Assembly (NCBI GenBank): GCA_017629175.1
Contig: JAGBXS010000014.1
Location: 1 to 50,778, forward strand
Source of the DNA: Clostridia bacterium
GTDB lineage: Bacteria > Bacillota > Clostridia > Oscillospirales > CAG-382
DNA: 50,778 nucleotides
Direction: 5' to 3'
In this document: in pieces, positions 26,070 through 35,351 of the stretch
Numbering within the stretch: the stretch's first letter is position 1
Layout of the letters: each line of letters opens with the position of its first letter
The notes under the pieces: generated by a model
What the model was told of the DNA's origin: nothing
The model's input: only the letters and a program-made list of their open reading frames with translations
Database searches by the model: none
Made by a program: the position numbers and the translations under genes

Positions 26070-26098
26070 TTGACTTTAGGCTTGCGTTTGGATATAAT
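26070..26098 (+). promoter_or_regulatory. Promoter of the type IV pilus operon
   Basis: TTGACT (26070-26075) and TATAAT (26093-26098) are 17 bases apart. The leader of about 65 bases can fold a CGGGG/CCCCG hairpin (about 26138-26150) just ahead of GAGGAG and the pilB ATG. No intrinsic terminator is visible from here to 40684. Confidence 0.8.
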
Positions 26099-26169
26099 AT
26101 AAACGTGTCATTATATGTTGGGTTATTTTGTGCATACGGGGTTCTCCCCGGGGAAGAGGAGCACGTTTC

Positions 26170-27858
26170 ATGAATAGTCAAAAAAAATTATTGATCGATA
26201 TTTTGCACGATAATCTCGCTGTTTCCGAGGAAGCGGTTGCCGAGGTGCAGGCGCTTCTTGCCATGGGCGGTAAGACGGAGTTCGAGATTATTCTGGAGCG
26301 CGGATTTGTCAGAGAGCCTCAGCTTGCCGAGGCAGTTTCTGCAAAATACGATGTACCCATGGTGGTACTGAGCGGGCTCCAGATTCCCGAGGACGTTCTT
26401 TCCTTGGTGGAATATTCCGTGCTTCGCCGTCATCGTGTGATGCCCTTTGCTTACTCTCCGGATGGAACAAATACCCTCTACGTAGCTATGTCTGATCCCA
26501 TGGACATCACCGCCATCGACGATATTTCCATCGTCACCGGCCTGCACGTTGAGCCCTATATTTCCACGCCTACCGACATCATGTCGGCCATTGACCGTTA
26601 TTACGGCAGAAATGCAACGCTTTCCGTTGCAGAGCAGTATACCAAAGAGCGCGAGAAGATGAATCAGGATGCAGAGGACGACCGCGAGGATGAGATCAGT
26701 AATTCTCCTATCGTTGTGATCGTCAATACCATGATCGAGCAGGCGGCTCGGCAGAGAGCATCCGATATTCACGTGGAGGCTCTTGAGGATGCCGTTCGTG
26801 TCCGCTACCGTATCGACGGTGTACTTTATAACCGTGTGAAATATGCCTCCCAGCTTGCTTCTGCCATTATCGCTCGCATCAAAATCATCAGCGGTATGGA
26901 TATTTCCGAGAAACGTAAGCCTCAGGATGGCCGCGCCACCTATGTGGTAGATCACCGAGAGTACGATATCCGTGTTTCCTGCCTTCCCACCGTTTTTGGC
27001 GAAAAATGTGTGCTTCGTTTGCAGGTAAAGCAGGATTTTACCAGAGATAAAAAGCTTTTGGGCTTTTCTGAGGACGAGCTGAAAAAATTCGATCATTTGC
27101 TTTCCAATCCTCATGGTATCGTTTTGATTACAGGTCCTACGGGTAGCGGTAAGTCCACCACTATGTATACTGCACTCAGCGAGCTGAATGACGAAAGCAC
27201 CAATATCGTCACTGTCGAGGACCCCGTGGAGGCCAACATCGACGGCATCAACCAGGTTCAGGTGAATACCAAGGCAGATATGACTTTTGCCAACGCCTTG
27301 CGTTCTATTCTTCGTCAGGATCCCGATATTATCATGATTGGTGAGATCCGTGATGCCGAGACGGCAATGATCGCCGTGCAGGCATCCATCACCGGCCACT
27401 TGGTGGTAAGCACCCTGCATACCAACAGCTCCGCCAGCTCCATTACCCGTCTGTTGGATATGGGTGTTGACAGTTATTTGATCGCAGACTCCGTTGTGGG
27501 TATCATTGCACAGCGATTGGTTCGCCGTCTGTGTCCTCATTGCAAACGAAAGAAGCTTGCAGAGCCCAACGAGCTTTCCTTTATGGGCTTGCCTGCCAAT
27601 AGCGAGGTCCCGCTGTTTGAGCCGGTTGGCTGCCAGAGATGTAATCAGACAGGCTTCACGGGTCGAATTGGTGTATACGAGATCTTGGAGGTTACTCCCG
27701 AGATTAAATATATGATCTCCCGCAAGGCGAATGCCAACGAGATTAAACGAGCAGCCGTTGAGAATGGTATGAGTACTCTTAGAGCCAGTGCGATCCGCTT
27801 GGCGGTGGAAGGCGTAACCTCCTTCCGCGAGACCTTGAACGTCTCCTTTGAAGATTGA
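26170..27858 (+). CDS. pilB: Type IV pilus extension ATPase PilB
   Basis: PilB drives pilus polymerisation from the cytoplasmic side. The 562-residue protein has the N-terminal MshEN-like domain (residues 1-150, with RGFVREPQLAEAVSAKYDVP), Walker A GPTGSGKST (about 322), the Asp box VEDPVE, Walker B IIMIGEIRDAETA, the HLVVSTLHTN His box and the zinc-binding tetracysteine (CPHC and CQRC, about residues 456-497). The ATG at 26170 follows GAGGAG. It heads a long operon of pilus genes with short gaps. GspE of type II secretion is the closest alternative, but the next gene, pilT, argues for a pilus. Confidence 0.96.
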   Translation: MNSQKKLLIDILHDNLAVSEEAVAEVQALLAMGGKTEFEIILERGFVREPQLAEAVSAKYDVPMVVLSGLQIPEDVLSLVEYSVLRRHRVMPFAYSPDGTNTLYVAMSDPMDITAIDDISIVTGLHVEPYISTPTDIMSAIDRYYGRNATLSVAEQYTKEREKMNQDAEDDREDEISNSPIVVIVNTMIEQAARQRASDIHVEALEDAVRVRYRIDGVLYNRVKYASQLASAIIARIKIISGMDISEKRKPQDGRATYVVDHREYDIRVSCLPTVFGEKCVLRLQVKQDFTRDKKLLGFSEDELKKFDHLLSNPHGIVLITGPTGSGKSTTMYTALSELNDESTNIVTVEDPVEANIDGINQVQVNTKADMTFANALRSILRQDPDIIMIGEIRDAETAMIAVQASITGHLVVSTLHTNSSASSITRLLDMGVDSYLIADSVVGIIAQRLVRRLCPHCKRKKLAEPNELSFMGLPANSEVPLFEPVGCQRCNQTGFTGRIGVYEILEVTPEIKYMISRKANANEIKRAAVENGMSTLRASAIRLAVEGVTSFRETLNVSFED

Positions 27859-27901
27859 TCCTGGGAATTGGATCGATACAAAAAGAAAGGTTTTTAATAC
27901 T

Positions 27902-28963
27902 ATGGCCGAACGATTGAAAAACGCTATTCTGGGCGCTATGGAGGCGAAAGCCTCCGATATCCATATTTCTGTGGGAAGACCCATCCAGTTCCGTTGCGCC
28001 GGCGAGCTGCTCTTTTGGAACGACGAGGTGCTGACCGGTGCTGACGTGATCGCCTGTGCCGACGAGATCATGGATGCCCGTACCCGTTCTGTTTTGGAGC
28101 GTGACGGGGAAGTGGACTTTGCTTATTCTTTTCAGAACTTGACTCGCTTGAGATGTAATATTTATCACGAGCGTGGGAACTACGCGTTGGCGCTCCGTTT
28201 GCTGCCTGTGGAAATGCCCACTATCGAGGAGACCAAAGTTCCCGAGGCTGTGGTAAAGTCTTCTTGCAAAAAACGTGGCCTGGTTCTGGTTACCGGTCCT
28301 ACCGGTAGCGGTAAATCCACCACTCTTGCCGCAGTGATCAACTATTTGAACTGCAACTATAAGAAGCACATCGTCACGCTGGAGGATCCCGTGGAGTTTG
28401 TGCATCCCCATATCCAGTCCGTGATCCACCAAAGAGAGATCGGTGTTGATACAAAATCCTTCTCTGCCGCCCTGCGTGCCGCTTTGCGTCAGGATCCCGA
28501 CGTGATCCTGGTGGGGGAAATGCGTGATCTTGAAACCATCTCCACCGCCATCACAGCGGCAGAGACCGGTCACTTGGTTTTGGCTACCCTCCATACTAAC
28601 AGTGCCGCCGCTACAGTAGACCGTGTGATTGACGCCTTCCCCGAGGAGCAACAGCAGCAGATCCGCATTCAGCTTGCCAACGCGATCGAATGCATCCTCT
28701 GCCAAAGCTTGGTTCCCACCGTTGACGGTAAGCGAGAGGCCGCCTTCGAGGTCATGGTTGCCACCAATGCTATCCGCAACCTGATCCGTGAGAACAAGAC
28801 CTTTCAGATTACCTCCAACATTCAAACCGGTAAAAAGCTGGGAATGCAGACAATGGACGATCATCTGTCCGAGCTTTATCTGCACCGTCGCATTTCGTTG
28901 AATACTGCCGTGGATTTTGCCCACGACCCCACCACGTTGCAGAAAAAGATCATGAATATTTAA
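27902..28963 (+). CDS. pilT: Type IV pilus retraction ATPase PilT
   Basis: PilT depolymerises pili and powers twitching. The 353 residues show ASDIHISVGRP at the N-terminus, Walker A GPTGSGKST (about 132), LEDPVEFVH, Walker B VILVGEMRDLETI, the His box HLVLATLHTNSAAATVDR and the PilT-type FPEEQQQQIRIQLA segment (AIRNLIRE follows further on). AAAGG precedes the ATG at 27902. It shares its ATPase core with PilB but lacks the zinc cysteines and the MshEN domain. Its presence implies retractable pili rather than a simple secretion pseudopilus. Confidence 0.96.
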   Translation: MAERLKNAILGAMEAKASDIHISVGRPIQFRCAGELLFWNDEVLTGADVIACADEIMDARTRSVLERDGEVDFAYSFQNLTRLRCNIYHERGNYALALRLLPVEMPTIEETKVPEAVVKSSCKKRGLVLVTGPTGSGKSTTLAAVINYLNCNYKKHIVTLEDPVEFVHPHIQSVIHQREIGVDTKSFSAALRAALRQDPDVILVGEMRDLETISTAITAAETGHLVLATLHTNSAAATVDRVIDAFPEEQQQQIRIQLANAIECILCQSLVPTVDGKREAAFEVMVATNAIRNLIRENKTFQITSNIQTGKKLGMQTMDDHLSELYLHRRISLNTAVDFAHDPTTLQKKIMNI

Positions 28964-28984
28964 CCTTCCGTACGAGGTGAAACA

Positions 28985-30205
28985 ATGCCGTCTTTCGGAT
29001 ATGTAGCGGTGAACCCGCTTGGAAAAATTAAAAAAGGAAGTATCGAGGCCGAGGATCTTGAGCAGGCCCGCGCGTTTCTGAAACGCAGTGACCTTACAGC
29101 CATTGAGCTGAAGGAACAGGGAATTCTGACCAAAGATATCGACCTTCCCTTCCTGAACCGTGTCAAAGCACGTGACTTGGGCGTTTTCTGCCGACAGTTC
29201 GTCAGTATTGTCAGTGCGGGTATTCCCATTTATGCCGCCTTGACCATGCTGGCCTCCCAGACGCAGAACGTGCGTCTGAAAAAAGCCATTTTGGATACAC
29301 ATTCTCAGATTGAAAAAGGCGAATCTTTGTCCGACGCGCTTCGCCTGCATTCTCCCGATATTTTCCCTGCCATGATGATCAACATGGTGGCCGCCGGCGA
29401 AGCATCCGGTAATTTGGAAAAAGCCTTCGCCCGTCTGGCGGATCATTTTGAGAAGGGCTCCCGCATTAGAGGCGCTGTAAAAAAAGCCATGGTGTATCCT
29501 ACCATCGTCTTAGTGGTGGTTATAGCCGTGGTTGCCTTGATGATGGTTATGGTCATTCCTTCCTTTACCTCTGTGTTTGTGGATATGGATATGGAGCTTC
29601 CTTGGGTGACCAAGATCGTTATGGGCTTCTCTGATTGGATGGTTCTTCATTGGTGGAAGCTGTTCTTAGGCATCTTTGGCGTGGTATTTTTGCTGATCTT
29701 GTTCGGTAAAACCGACAAGGGCAGGCATTTCTTCGGCAAGCTGGTGATGAAGCTGCCCTTGTTTGGTGATATGACCGTAAAGAGCGCCAGTGCCAACTTT
29801 GCCAGGACCCTCAGCACCTTGGTCTCCTCCGGTTTGCCTATGCTGGATTCCTTGGAGATCACCGCCAAGAATATGAGTAACATCTATTTCAAGGAAGCGG
29901 TTCTTTATTGCCGTGACGAGGCGGCTACCGGTGCAAATTTGTCCACTCCCTTGGAGAATAGCAGCTTGTTCCCTCCCATGGTTTATCATATGACGGGCAT
30001 CGGTGAGGAAACCGGTGACCTGGAAGAAATGTTAGACCGCCTTGCGGATTACTACGATGAAGAGGTTGAAGCCGCTACCAAGGCTTTGATCGCTGCATTG
30101 GAGCCTGCCATCATTCTTTTGATGGCCGGTATCGTTGGTATCGTAGTCTGCGCTATTTTGTTGCCCATGTTCTCTATGTATGACGCATTGGGCGGCAGTA
30201 TTTAA
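28985..30205 (+). CDS. pilC: Type IV pilus inner-membrane platform PilC
   Basis: PilC/GspF proteins form the membrane platform that couples the ATPases to pilin assembly. The 406 residues have an N-terminal region with GYVAVNPLGKIKKG, then two repeats of the T2SSF domain (about 70-195 and 270-400). Each is followed by hydrophobic helices (VLVVVIAVVALMMVMVIPSF and the C-terminal LMAGIVGIVVCAILLPMF). FCRQFVSIVSAGIPI and FARTLSTLVSSGLPM are the matching repeat signatures. AGGTGA precedes the ATG. Confidence 0.95.
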   Translation: MPSFGYVAVNPLGKIKKGSIEAEDLEQARAFLKRSDLTAIELKEQGILTKDIDLPFLNRVKARDLGVFCRQFVSIVSAGIPIYAALTMLASQTQNVRLKKAILDTHSQIEKGESLSDALRLHSPDIFPAMMINMVAAGEASGNLEKAFARLADHFEKGSRIRGAVKKAMVYPTIVLVVVIAVVALMMVMVIPSFTSVFVDMDMELPWVTKIVMGFSDWMVLHWWKLFLGIFGVVFLLILFGKTDKGRHFFGKLVMKLPLFGDMTVKSASANFARTLSTLVSSGLPMLDSLEITAKNMSNIYFKEAVLYCRDEAATGANLSTPLENSSLFPPMVYHMTGIGEETGDLEEMLDRLADYYDEEVEAATKALIAALEPAIILLMAGIVGIVVCAILLPMFSMYDALGGSI

Positions 30206-30247
30206 AGAGCCTCCTCGTTTTTCGGAGCGAAAGGAAGGGAAGTCGTT

Positions 30248-31021
30248 ATGACCTATGTAATTGCGGGAATTGCGGCGCTGTTCGGAGCTCTGATCGGCAG
30301 CTTTCTCAATGTGTTGATCTTCCGAATCCCCAAAAAAGAAGAATTTGTAAAAACTCCCTCCCACTGTATGACCTGCGGACATCGGCTGGCGTGGTACGAC
30401 TTGTTCCCCTTGCTCAGCTGGCTATCCCTGGGCGGAAAATGCCGCTATTGCAAAACCAAGCTTTCTCCCCAGTATCCTTTGGTGGAGGCCGCTAACGCTC
30501 TCTGTTGGTTCGCCGTGTTCGCTTGGTATCTGCCCGCGGATGGTTTGGAGCCACTGGAGTTGCTCTATCCGCTGTTGCTTTCGCTGATGTGCTCTTCGCT
30601 TTTGGCATTGAGCGTCATCGATTTCAGAACCTATGAGATCCCGGTGGGCTTCAATATCTTCATCGGTTGTCTCGGTGCTGTACGGTTGCTTTTGAATTTG
30701 TCCTCCTGGATGGATTCCTTGATCGGTATGCTCTGTATCAGTCTGCCCTTGCTGTTGATCTTCCTGGTTTCCAAGGGAAGAGCCATTGGCGGGGGAGACG
30801 TAAAGCTGATGGCGGCCTGCGGCTTTCTCATCGGATGGCAGAAGATCTGCTTCGCCTTCCTGGCAGGCTGTATTCTGGGCTCTGTGATTCATTCCATCCG
30901 CATGAAGCGTTCCGGCGCGGATCACATCCTCGCCATGGGGCCTTATCTTTCCTTAGGTGTTTTCTTATCTCTGTTTTTGTGCGATCCCTTTGTGGAATGG
31001 TACATTTCACTCCTTGTATAA
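30248..31021 (+). CDS. pilD: Prepilin peptidase PilD
   Basis: PilD cleaves the leader of prepilins and methylates the new N-terminus. The 257-residue membrane protein has the FLNVLIFRIP segment, four Cys in two CxxC pairs (CMTCG and CRYCK, about 40-65) and the two catalytic Asp residues: Asp125 in VIDFRTYEIP and Asp184 in GGGDVKLM. About eight membrane helices are seen. Both functional domains are present, as in the bifunctional TFPP family. AAAGGAAGG lies before the ATG. Its substrates are probably the three prepilin-like proteins at 33970-35318. Confidence 0.95.
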   Translation: MTYVIAGIAALFGALIGSFLNVLIFRIPKKEEFVKTPSHCMTCGHRLAWYDLFPLLSWLSLGGKCRYCKTKLSPQYPLVEAANALCWFAVFAWYLPADGLEPLELLYPLLLSLMCSSLLALSVIDFRTYEIPVGFNIFIGCLGAVRLLLNLSSWMDSLIGMLCISLPLLLIFLVSKGRAIGGGDVKLMAACGFLIGWQKICFAFLAGCILGSVIHSIRMKRSGADHILAMGPYLSLGVFLSLFLCDPFVEWYISLLV

Positions 31022-31044
31022 AGTTAGAAAGAAAGTGAGCGAAA

Positions 31045-33285
31045 ATGAATATTACGTTTTGTGCGCCGAAAGTACTCGGCATAGAACTCGATAACGGTGT
31101 GACCCGTGTCGTGGAAATGGATTTCAAATCCAAATCTCCCAAGATCTACCACGCATTCACGGTTCCCACCCCCATGAATTTGATCTCCGAGGACGGATTG
31201 GTCCAGGAGAGCGAGGCATTCCGCCGCTCCTTTAAGGAGACCCTTGCCCGTATCGGCGTTTCTGCCGACCGTGCCGCTTTCTCTGTTTCTTCTTCCCGTA
31301 TTATTAACAGAGAGATCGCAGTCCCCATGGTGAAGGAGTCCAAGATTGAGACCCTTCTTTACCAGAACGCATCTGATTATTTCCCCGTTAATATTTCCGA
31401 CTATAAATTGATCTACAACATTCTCGGTAAGGTGGAAGAAGACGGCAAGCGTATGCACAGACTGTTGGTCTGCGCCGTCCCCCGCGATATCATTCGCTCC
31501 TACTATAAGCTGGCCAATTACCTTGGATTGGATATTGCCGCCATCGATTTTTCCGGCAATGGTGTTTTCCAGGCTGTTAAGGCTTGTGCCAAGGAATTGG
31601 TGAAGGAGACGGTGAACTCCGAGAAAACCGAGCTGTTCATTTCCGTATACTCCGAACACGCAGTGCTGACCTTTGTAAAAGAGGGGACTATTTGCCTGCA
31701 AAGAATGCTTTCCGTGGGCTCTTCCGCATTGATGATGCAGCTTTTGCCCGACAGCTTTGACGATACCGATCCCGTTGCCTTTGATCGTCTTCTCAGAGAT
31801 CGGGACGACGATATTTGTTACAGCTCGCTGACAAGGGGAGACGATCCCGCATACGGTGGCGAGAAGGCTCGTTGCACCAAAGCTCTCCGCTCCTTGGTAG
31901 TTTCTATCCGCCGTAGCGTGGAATATTACCTTTCTACCGTTTCCAACGGTTCTATCGAGGTTTACCTCGTTGGTGGTGCGCTTCTGTACCGCGGCTTGAC
32001 CGATTTGCTGTCTACGGAGCTGGATCTTCCCGTCATTCCTTTGGAAAGCGATTTGGAGAAGAAGTACCCCTCCGCAGGCGATTCCTTCCCCTTTACCCTT
32101 GCTGAGTTTATCGCTCCCATCGGTGCCTGTATCCAGCCTATTAACCTGGCAAACCGTCAACAGGCAAAGACTGTTTCTGCAGGTGATATTTTCAACGACC
32201 GTTCTGTCCAGAATACCCTTTTGGCCATCGGTGTTGTGTGCTTCCTGATCTGCGGTGCTATCGGCGCCGCCTTGGTCTATATGTCCGGCACCGAGCGTGA
32301 TGCAGTTCTCTCCCACGAATCTCAGTTGAATGCCGAGCTGATGGGCTTGGGCAATACTACTGCCAACAAGACCGCTTATGAAAACGCAGTAAAGCTTTAT
32401 GAATCCTTACAAAACGGTATCGACTCCATGGACAAGTACATGGAGACTTATAACGATCATTTCGTAGAGTTTATCGAGGAGCTGGAAAGAAAAATGCCTT
32501 CTCAATTCCGCGTATTCGGCATCTCCGTAAGCGAGAAGGGCGTTGTGATGAACATCCGCGTCAGCACCAAGGAAGAAGCCGCTTATGTCATCCAGACTCT
32601 GCGTAATTGTGCTTCCGTTGTGATGGGAACTCCCTCCAACATTACCATTACCCAGGATTCTCAGGTAACCGGCTATAACATTGATGCTCTCTTGGATAAG
32701 GACGGACATCTTACCCGTGAAAATCTTGCCACCAAGTATAAGGACTATACACAGGCCCAGCTGGATGGGCTGATCCCTATGCTGGAAAGCGGCGTTCTGT
32801 CTCCCTCGGACGTGTATTCCAACTTTATTCCTCAGACCTATTTGGAATATTCTGTAGATGAATCCGTGCTTGCCATGGTAGAGCTGATGAAGCCCATGTA
32901 CAAAGACAACGCTCTTGTGCAGCGTGCCGATACCATGATTGATGCGATGGTGAAGTATTTGAATAACAATCAGATCGAAGATCTTTCCGTTCTGGATAGC
33001 TTTGCCTACGTTAATAACAATGTGTTCCCCCTGTCCGATTTCGACATTACCCAGGAGGCGTACGACGGCTATATCGAGAAAATGGGCAACTACGGTTATA
33101 CTTGGGATACCATCTTTATCAAGCACGTTCGTACCGAATATACCGAAGAGGGAAGCGGTATCAAGCTGCCTCAGCAGATCGTGAATTCCGATATCCTTTC
33201 CTTCTCCGTTGCTTTGGAATATACCGGCGAGTTTGAGACGGAATCCGACATCGTCATCGAAGAATCGGCTTCCGAAAATTCTTAA
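31045..33285 (+). CDS. PilM-PilN fusion protein with an inserted domain
   Basis: Residues 1-360 are PilM-like (actin fold): LGIELDNGVTRVVE at the start, SRIINREIAVPMV, and VYLVGGALLYRGL near 310. The sequence PINLANRQ at about 365-372 matches the INLLP-type peptide by which PilN docks into PilM. It is followed by one membrane helix (about 394-416) and a coiled-coil-like segment, as in PilN. The ferredoxin-like PilN domain begins at about 478. Its final strand (DILSFSVALEY) comes only at about 714, after an insertion of about 175 residues (about 537-712) rich in Asp, Tyr and Asn. PilM and PilN are usually separate. The role of the insert is unknown. Confidence 0.85.
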   Translation: MNITFCAPKVLGIELDNGVTRVVEMDFKSKSPKIYHAFTVPTPMNLISEDGLVQESEAFRRSFKETLARIGVSADRAAFSVSSSRIINREIAVPMVKESKIETLLYQNASDYFPVNISDYKLIYNILGKVEEDGKRMHRLLVCAVPRDIIRSYYKLANYLGLDIAAIDFSGNGVFQAVKACAKELVKETVNSEKTELFISVYSEHAVLTFVKEGTICLQRMLSVGSSALMMQLLPDSFDDTDPVAFDRLLRDRDDDICYSSLTRGDDPAYGGEKARCTKALRSLVVSIRRSVEYYLSTVSNGSIEVYLVGGALLYRGLTDLLSTELDLPVIPLESDLEKKYPSAGDSFPFTLAEFIAPIGACIQPINLANRQQAKTVSAGDIFNDRSVQNTLLAIGVVCFLICGAIGAALVYMSGTERDAVLSHESQLNAELMGLGNTTANKTAYENAVKLYESLQNGIDSMDKYMETYNDHFVEFIEELERKMPSQFRVFGISVSEKGVVMNIRVSTKEEAAYVIQTLRNCASVVMGTPSNITITQDSQVTGYNIDALLDKDGHLTRENLATKYKDYTQAQLDGLIPMLESGVLSPSDVYSNFIPQTYLEYSVDESVLAMVELMKPMYKDNALVQRADTMIDAMVKYLNNNQIEDLSVLDSFAYVNNNVFPLSDFDITQEAYDGYIEKMGNYGYTWDTIFIKHVRTEYTEEGSGIKLPQQIVNSDILSFSVALEYTGEFETESDIVIEESASENS

Positions 33286-33303
33286 AAAGGAGGGCAATGT
33301 AAA

Positions 33304-33933
33304 ATGAAAAAAGTTTATATCAGAAAATGGATGGTCGCCCTTCTCCTTTTTGTCGTGGGCGTTGTTGGCTTGTATATGTGCTACAACAATATGTATCTCC
33401 CCGCCGTTGCGGAAAAGGAGCGTGCTGAGAAGAACATTGATCTCTTGGAGCTTCGCATCGCTACCGCAAAAGGGAACCTGTCCCAAGAGGGCTATTACGC
33501 CGAGGAGGCCGAAAAGGTAAAGGCCGATACCGAGGCATTGAAGGAATCTGTGAAAATGCCCGGTCAGATCCTGGAGGAGGATCAGATCCTCTTTATCCGT
33601 GACCTGGAGCGTCTTACCGAACAAAAACAAATGCAGATCGCCTTCGGTGCGGATTCCAAGATCTTCTCCGTTGGCTCCCTGGTGCTGAACGAGAAGACCT
33701 TCCCTTACAGCTATTCCTTGCCTTACGATAAGTTTAAGGAGCTGATCACCTACTTGGTAGAGAAGGAGGACACTCCCATGTCCTTGGTATCTCTGACCAT
33801 TGCCTATGATCCCCAGACAAAGAACGTTACAGGCACCATGATCCTGCGCCGTTACTACGTGACCGGGTTGGAGGAATACGTACCTCCCGTGATCCCCGGT
33901 ATCCAGGTCGGAACGGATACCATCCTCGGCTAA
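33304..33933 (+). CDS. pilO: PilO-like pilus alignment protein
   Basis: PilO partners PilN in the inner-membrane alignment complex. The 209 residues have a short basic N-terminus, one membrane helix (about 10-27), a charged coiled-coil region (about 35-85) and a C-terminal ferredoxin-like domain ending in MILRRYYV and a Pro/Gly-rich tail. Sequence similarity in this family is always low; the call rests on architecture and on position right after PilM-PilN. AGGAGGG lies before the ATG. Confidence 0.8.
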   Translation: MKKVYIRKWMVALLLFVVGVVGLYMCYNNMYLPAVAEKERAEKNIDLLELRIATAKGNLSQEGYYAEEAEKVKADTEALKESVKMPGQILEEDQILFIRDLERLTEQKQMQIAFGADSKIFSVGSLVLNEKTFPYSYSLPYDKFKELITYLVEKEDTPMSLVSLTIAYDPQTKNVTGTMILRRYYVTGLEEYVPPVIPGIQVGTDTILG

Positions 33934-33969
33934 TTTATAAAAAAATCTTGCAGAAAGGAGACGTTGGGT

Positions 33970-34419
33970 ATGAAGCATAATAAAGGCTTTAGCTTTGTGG
34001 AATTGCTGGTGGCGGTCGCCATTTTAGGCATCATCTCACTTCCCATCGCCTCCTCCTTTGCTCTTGCGGCAAAAACCGATGTCAAGGCAGTACATCTGTC
34101 CGCAATGAACGACGCCGCGGACGACGTGATGCTTCTGCTGGAAGAGATTGAAACCTTGTGCAGAACTCCCGATGGAGCTGAGGAAGCTAAAACGTTATTT
34201 GAGACCATGCTGGAACCTCAGGAACTCCCGGAGCAATCTCAAGAGAACACAGATCAATTCCCTAAGGCGTTTTCCGTCTCGTATAACGGCTATTCCGGAA
34301 CGTTTACCGTTACTGAAGTTGTTGCGGGCGCATATTATCGCATCGATTTGGAATTTACCCATACCGTAGCAGGTTCCCCCCTGACAGTTCACAGAAAGGG
34401 GTTGTTGAAGTATGCTTAA
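33970..34419 (+). CDS. Type IV prepilin-like protein, minor pilin 1
   Basis: The 149-residue protein has a class III-like prepilin leader: MKHNKG followed by FSFVELLVAVAILGII, with cleavage expected after Gly6 and Glu at position 5 of the mature chain. The hydrophobic helix covers about residues 7-30. The ATG at 33970 follows AAAGGAG by nine bases; a TTG six bases earlier is too close. The mature domain has two Cys at most and is not recognisable. It overlaps the next gene by eight bases. Confidence 0.85.
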   Translation: MKHNKGFSFVELLVAVAILGIISLPIASSFALAAKTDVKAVHLSAMNDAADDVMLLLEEIETLCRTPDGAEEAKTLFETMLEPQELPEQSQENTDQFPKAFSVSYNGYSGTFTVTEVVAGAYYRIDLEFTHTVAGSPLTVHRKGLLKYA

Positions 34420-34840
34420 GCAAAATCAAAACCGCGGCGCAGGTCTTGTCACCGTTGTGACGGTTCTTGCTGTCTGCAGCATCCTCTTGGCAGGCGTGGT
34501 AGCGCTTTCCTTCAACCATTATAAGAATGCCATCCGCCAAACGCAAAGCAGGGAAGAGCTTGCAGAGATTGAACTCTTCGCCGAAATCGTTAACGAGGCA
34601 TTGAAAACTGAAATAGTGAATTCCGAAACTGTATTCACAGATTTTCCGGAGCCGTCTTTGCTTTCTTCTTTCTATGATGTTTCCAAAGTGCAGAACATGG
34701 TGTTTGAAAAGATTTCGGTCAGCGTTCAAGCGCAAGTCTACACGGTTACTTGCGGTAACACCTCGCGAAAATATCATTTTACCGATGAAAAGTTTGTTCC
34801 GTACGAACCTTCTGTAGAGGGGGGCAACAATGAAGCATAA
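34412..34840 (+). CDS. PilX/GspK-like minor pilin
   Basis: This 142-residue protein has a prepilin-like start, NRGAGLVTVVTVLAVCSILLA, but no Glu at position 5 after the Gly: the position holds Thr. That pattern occurs in PilX and GspK minor pilins that sit at the pilus tip. The hydrophobic helix is about residues 10-32; the rest is acidic with a single late Cys. It overlaps the previous and next genes (8 and 11 bases), so the trio is translationally coupled. The assignment rests on the start region and on context. Confidence 0.7.
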   Translation: MLKQNQNRGAGLVTVVTVLAVCSILLAGVVALSFNHYKNAIRQTQSREELAEIELFAEIVNEALKTEIVNSETVFTDFPEPSLLSSFYDVSKVQNMVFEKISVSVQAQVYTVTCGNTSRKYHFTDEKFVPYEPSVEGGNNEA

Positions 34841-35318
34841 TAACAAAGGCTTTAGTTTGATGGAGCTGATCAGTGCCATTGCTATTCTCTCCATCGTTGC
34901 CATTGCCGCCTTCACGCTGTTGATGTTCTCCATCAATTCCAACAATATGATCCTTGCCGGAGCTTCCGCATCTCATGATGCCGAACTGCTGAACAAACGG
35001 CTGAAATTGCTTTTTGCGGATCAGCATATTTATCTTGAAATTGCCGATACTGAAGAGCTGGAAGAGGTCATCTTTTACGAAAAGGTAACGGTGCAAGACG
35101 AAGAAACTTATCCCGAAACCGGAAAAAAGCTGATCTTGTCGAATGGAAAACTGACCTATGGTGATGAAGCGTCTGCCGAGCTCTTGCAGGAAAATCTCTC
35201 CGATTTTTCTATTTCTTCTGTAAACGGCACATCTCTAATTAAAATCTCCTATTCCATTGGCGATCACCATTTTACCAAACTGTTCCGCGTAAATTTTGTG
35301 CCCGAGAACGACCAATAA
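34830..35318 (+). CDS. Type IV prepilin-like protein, minor pilin 2
   Basis: The 162 residues start MKHNNKG followed by FSLMELISAIAILSIVAI, a typical prepilin leader with Glu at position 5 of the mature chain. The helix runs to about residue 33. The C-terminal domain contains strands such as IYLEIAD, KLILSNGKLTYG and LIKISYSIGDHHFTKLFRV, resembling PilW-type minor pilins. GAGG precedes the ATG inside the end of the previous gene. It is the last pilin-like gene before the surface proteins. Confidence 0.85.
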   Translation: MKHNNKGFSLMELISAIAILSIVAIAAFTLLMFSINSNNMILAGASASHDAELLNKRLKLLFADQHIYLEIADTEELEEVIFYEKVTVQDEETYPETGKKLILSNGKLTYGDEASAELLQENLSDFSISSVNGTSLIKISYSIGDHHFTKLFRVNFVPENDQ

Positions 35319-35351
35319 CCACAGAATACCCCGTAAAGGATGTGTTGAGTT

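Noticed and set aside
25949..26169. A hidden gene or riboswitch between the decarboxylase and pilus operons
   Set aside because: The space is filled by a terminator, an AT-rich stretch, a promoter and a short leader; the small leader hairpin does not match any riboswitch I know.
26188..28071. A 627-codon minus-strand frame opposite pilB and pilT
   Set aside because: It has no motifs or start signals, and both plus-strand genes are certain.
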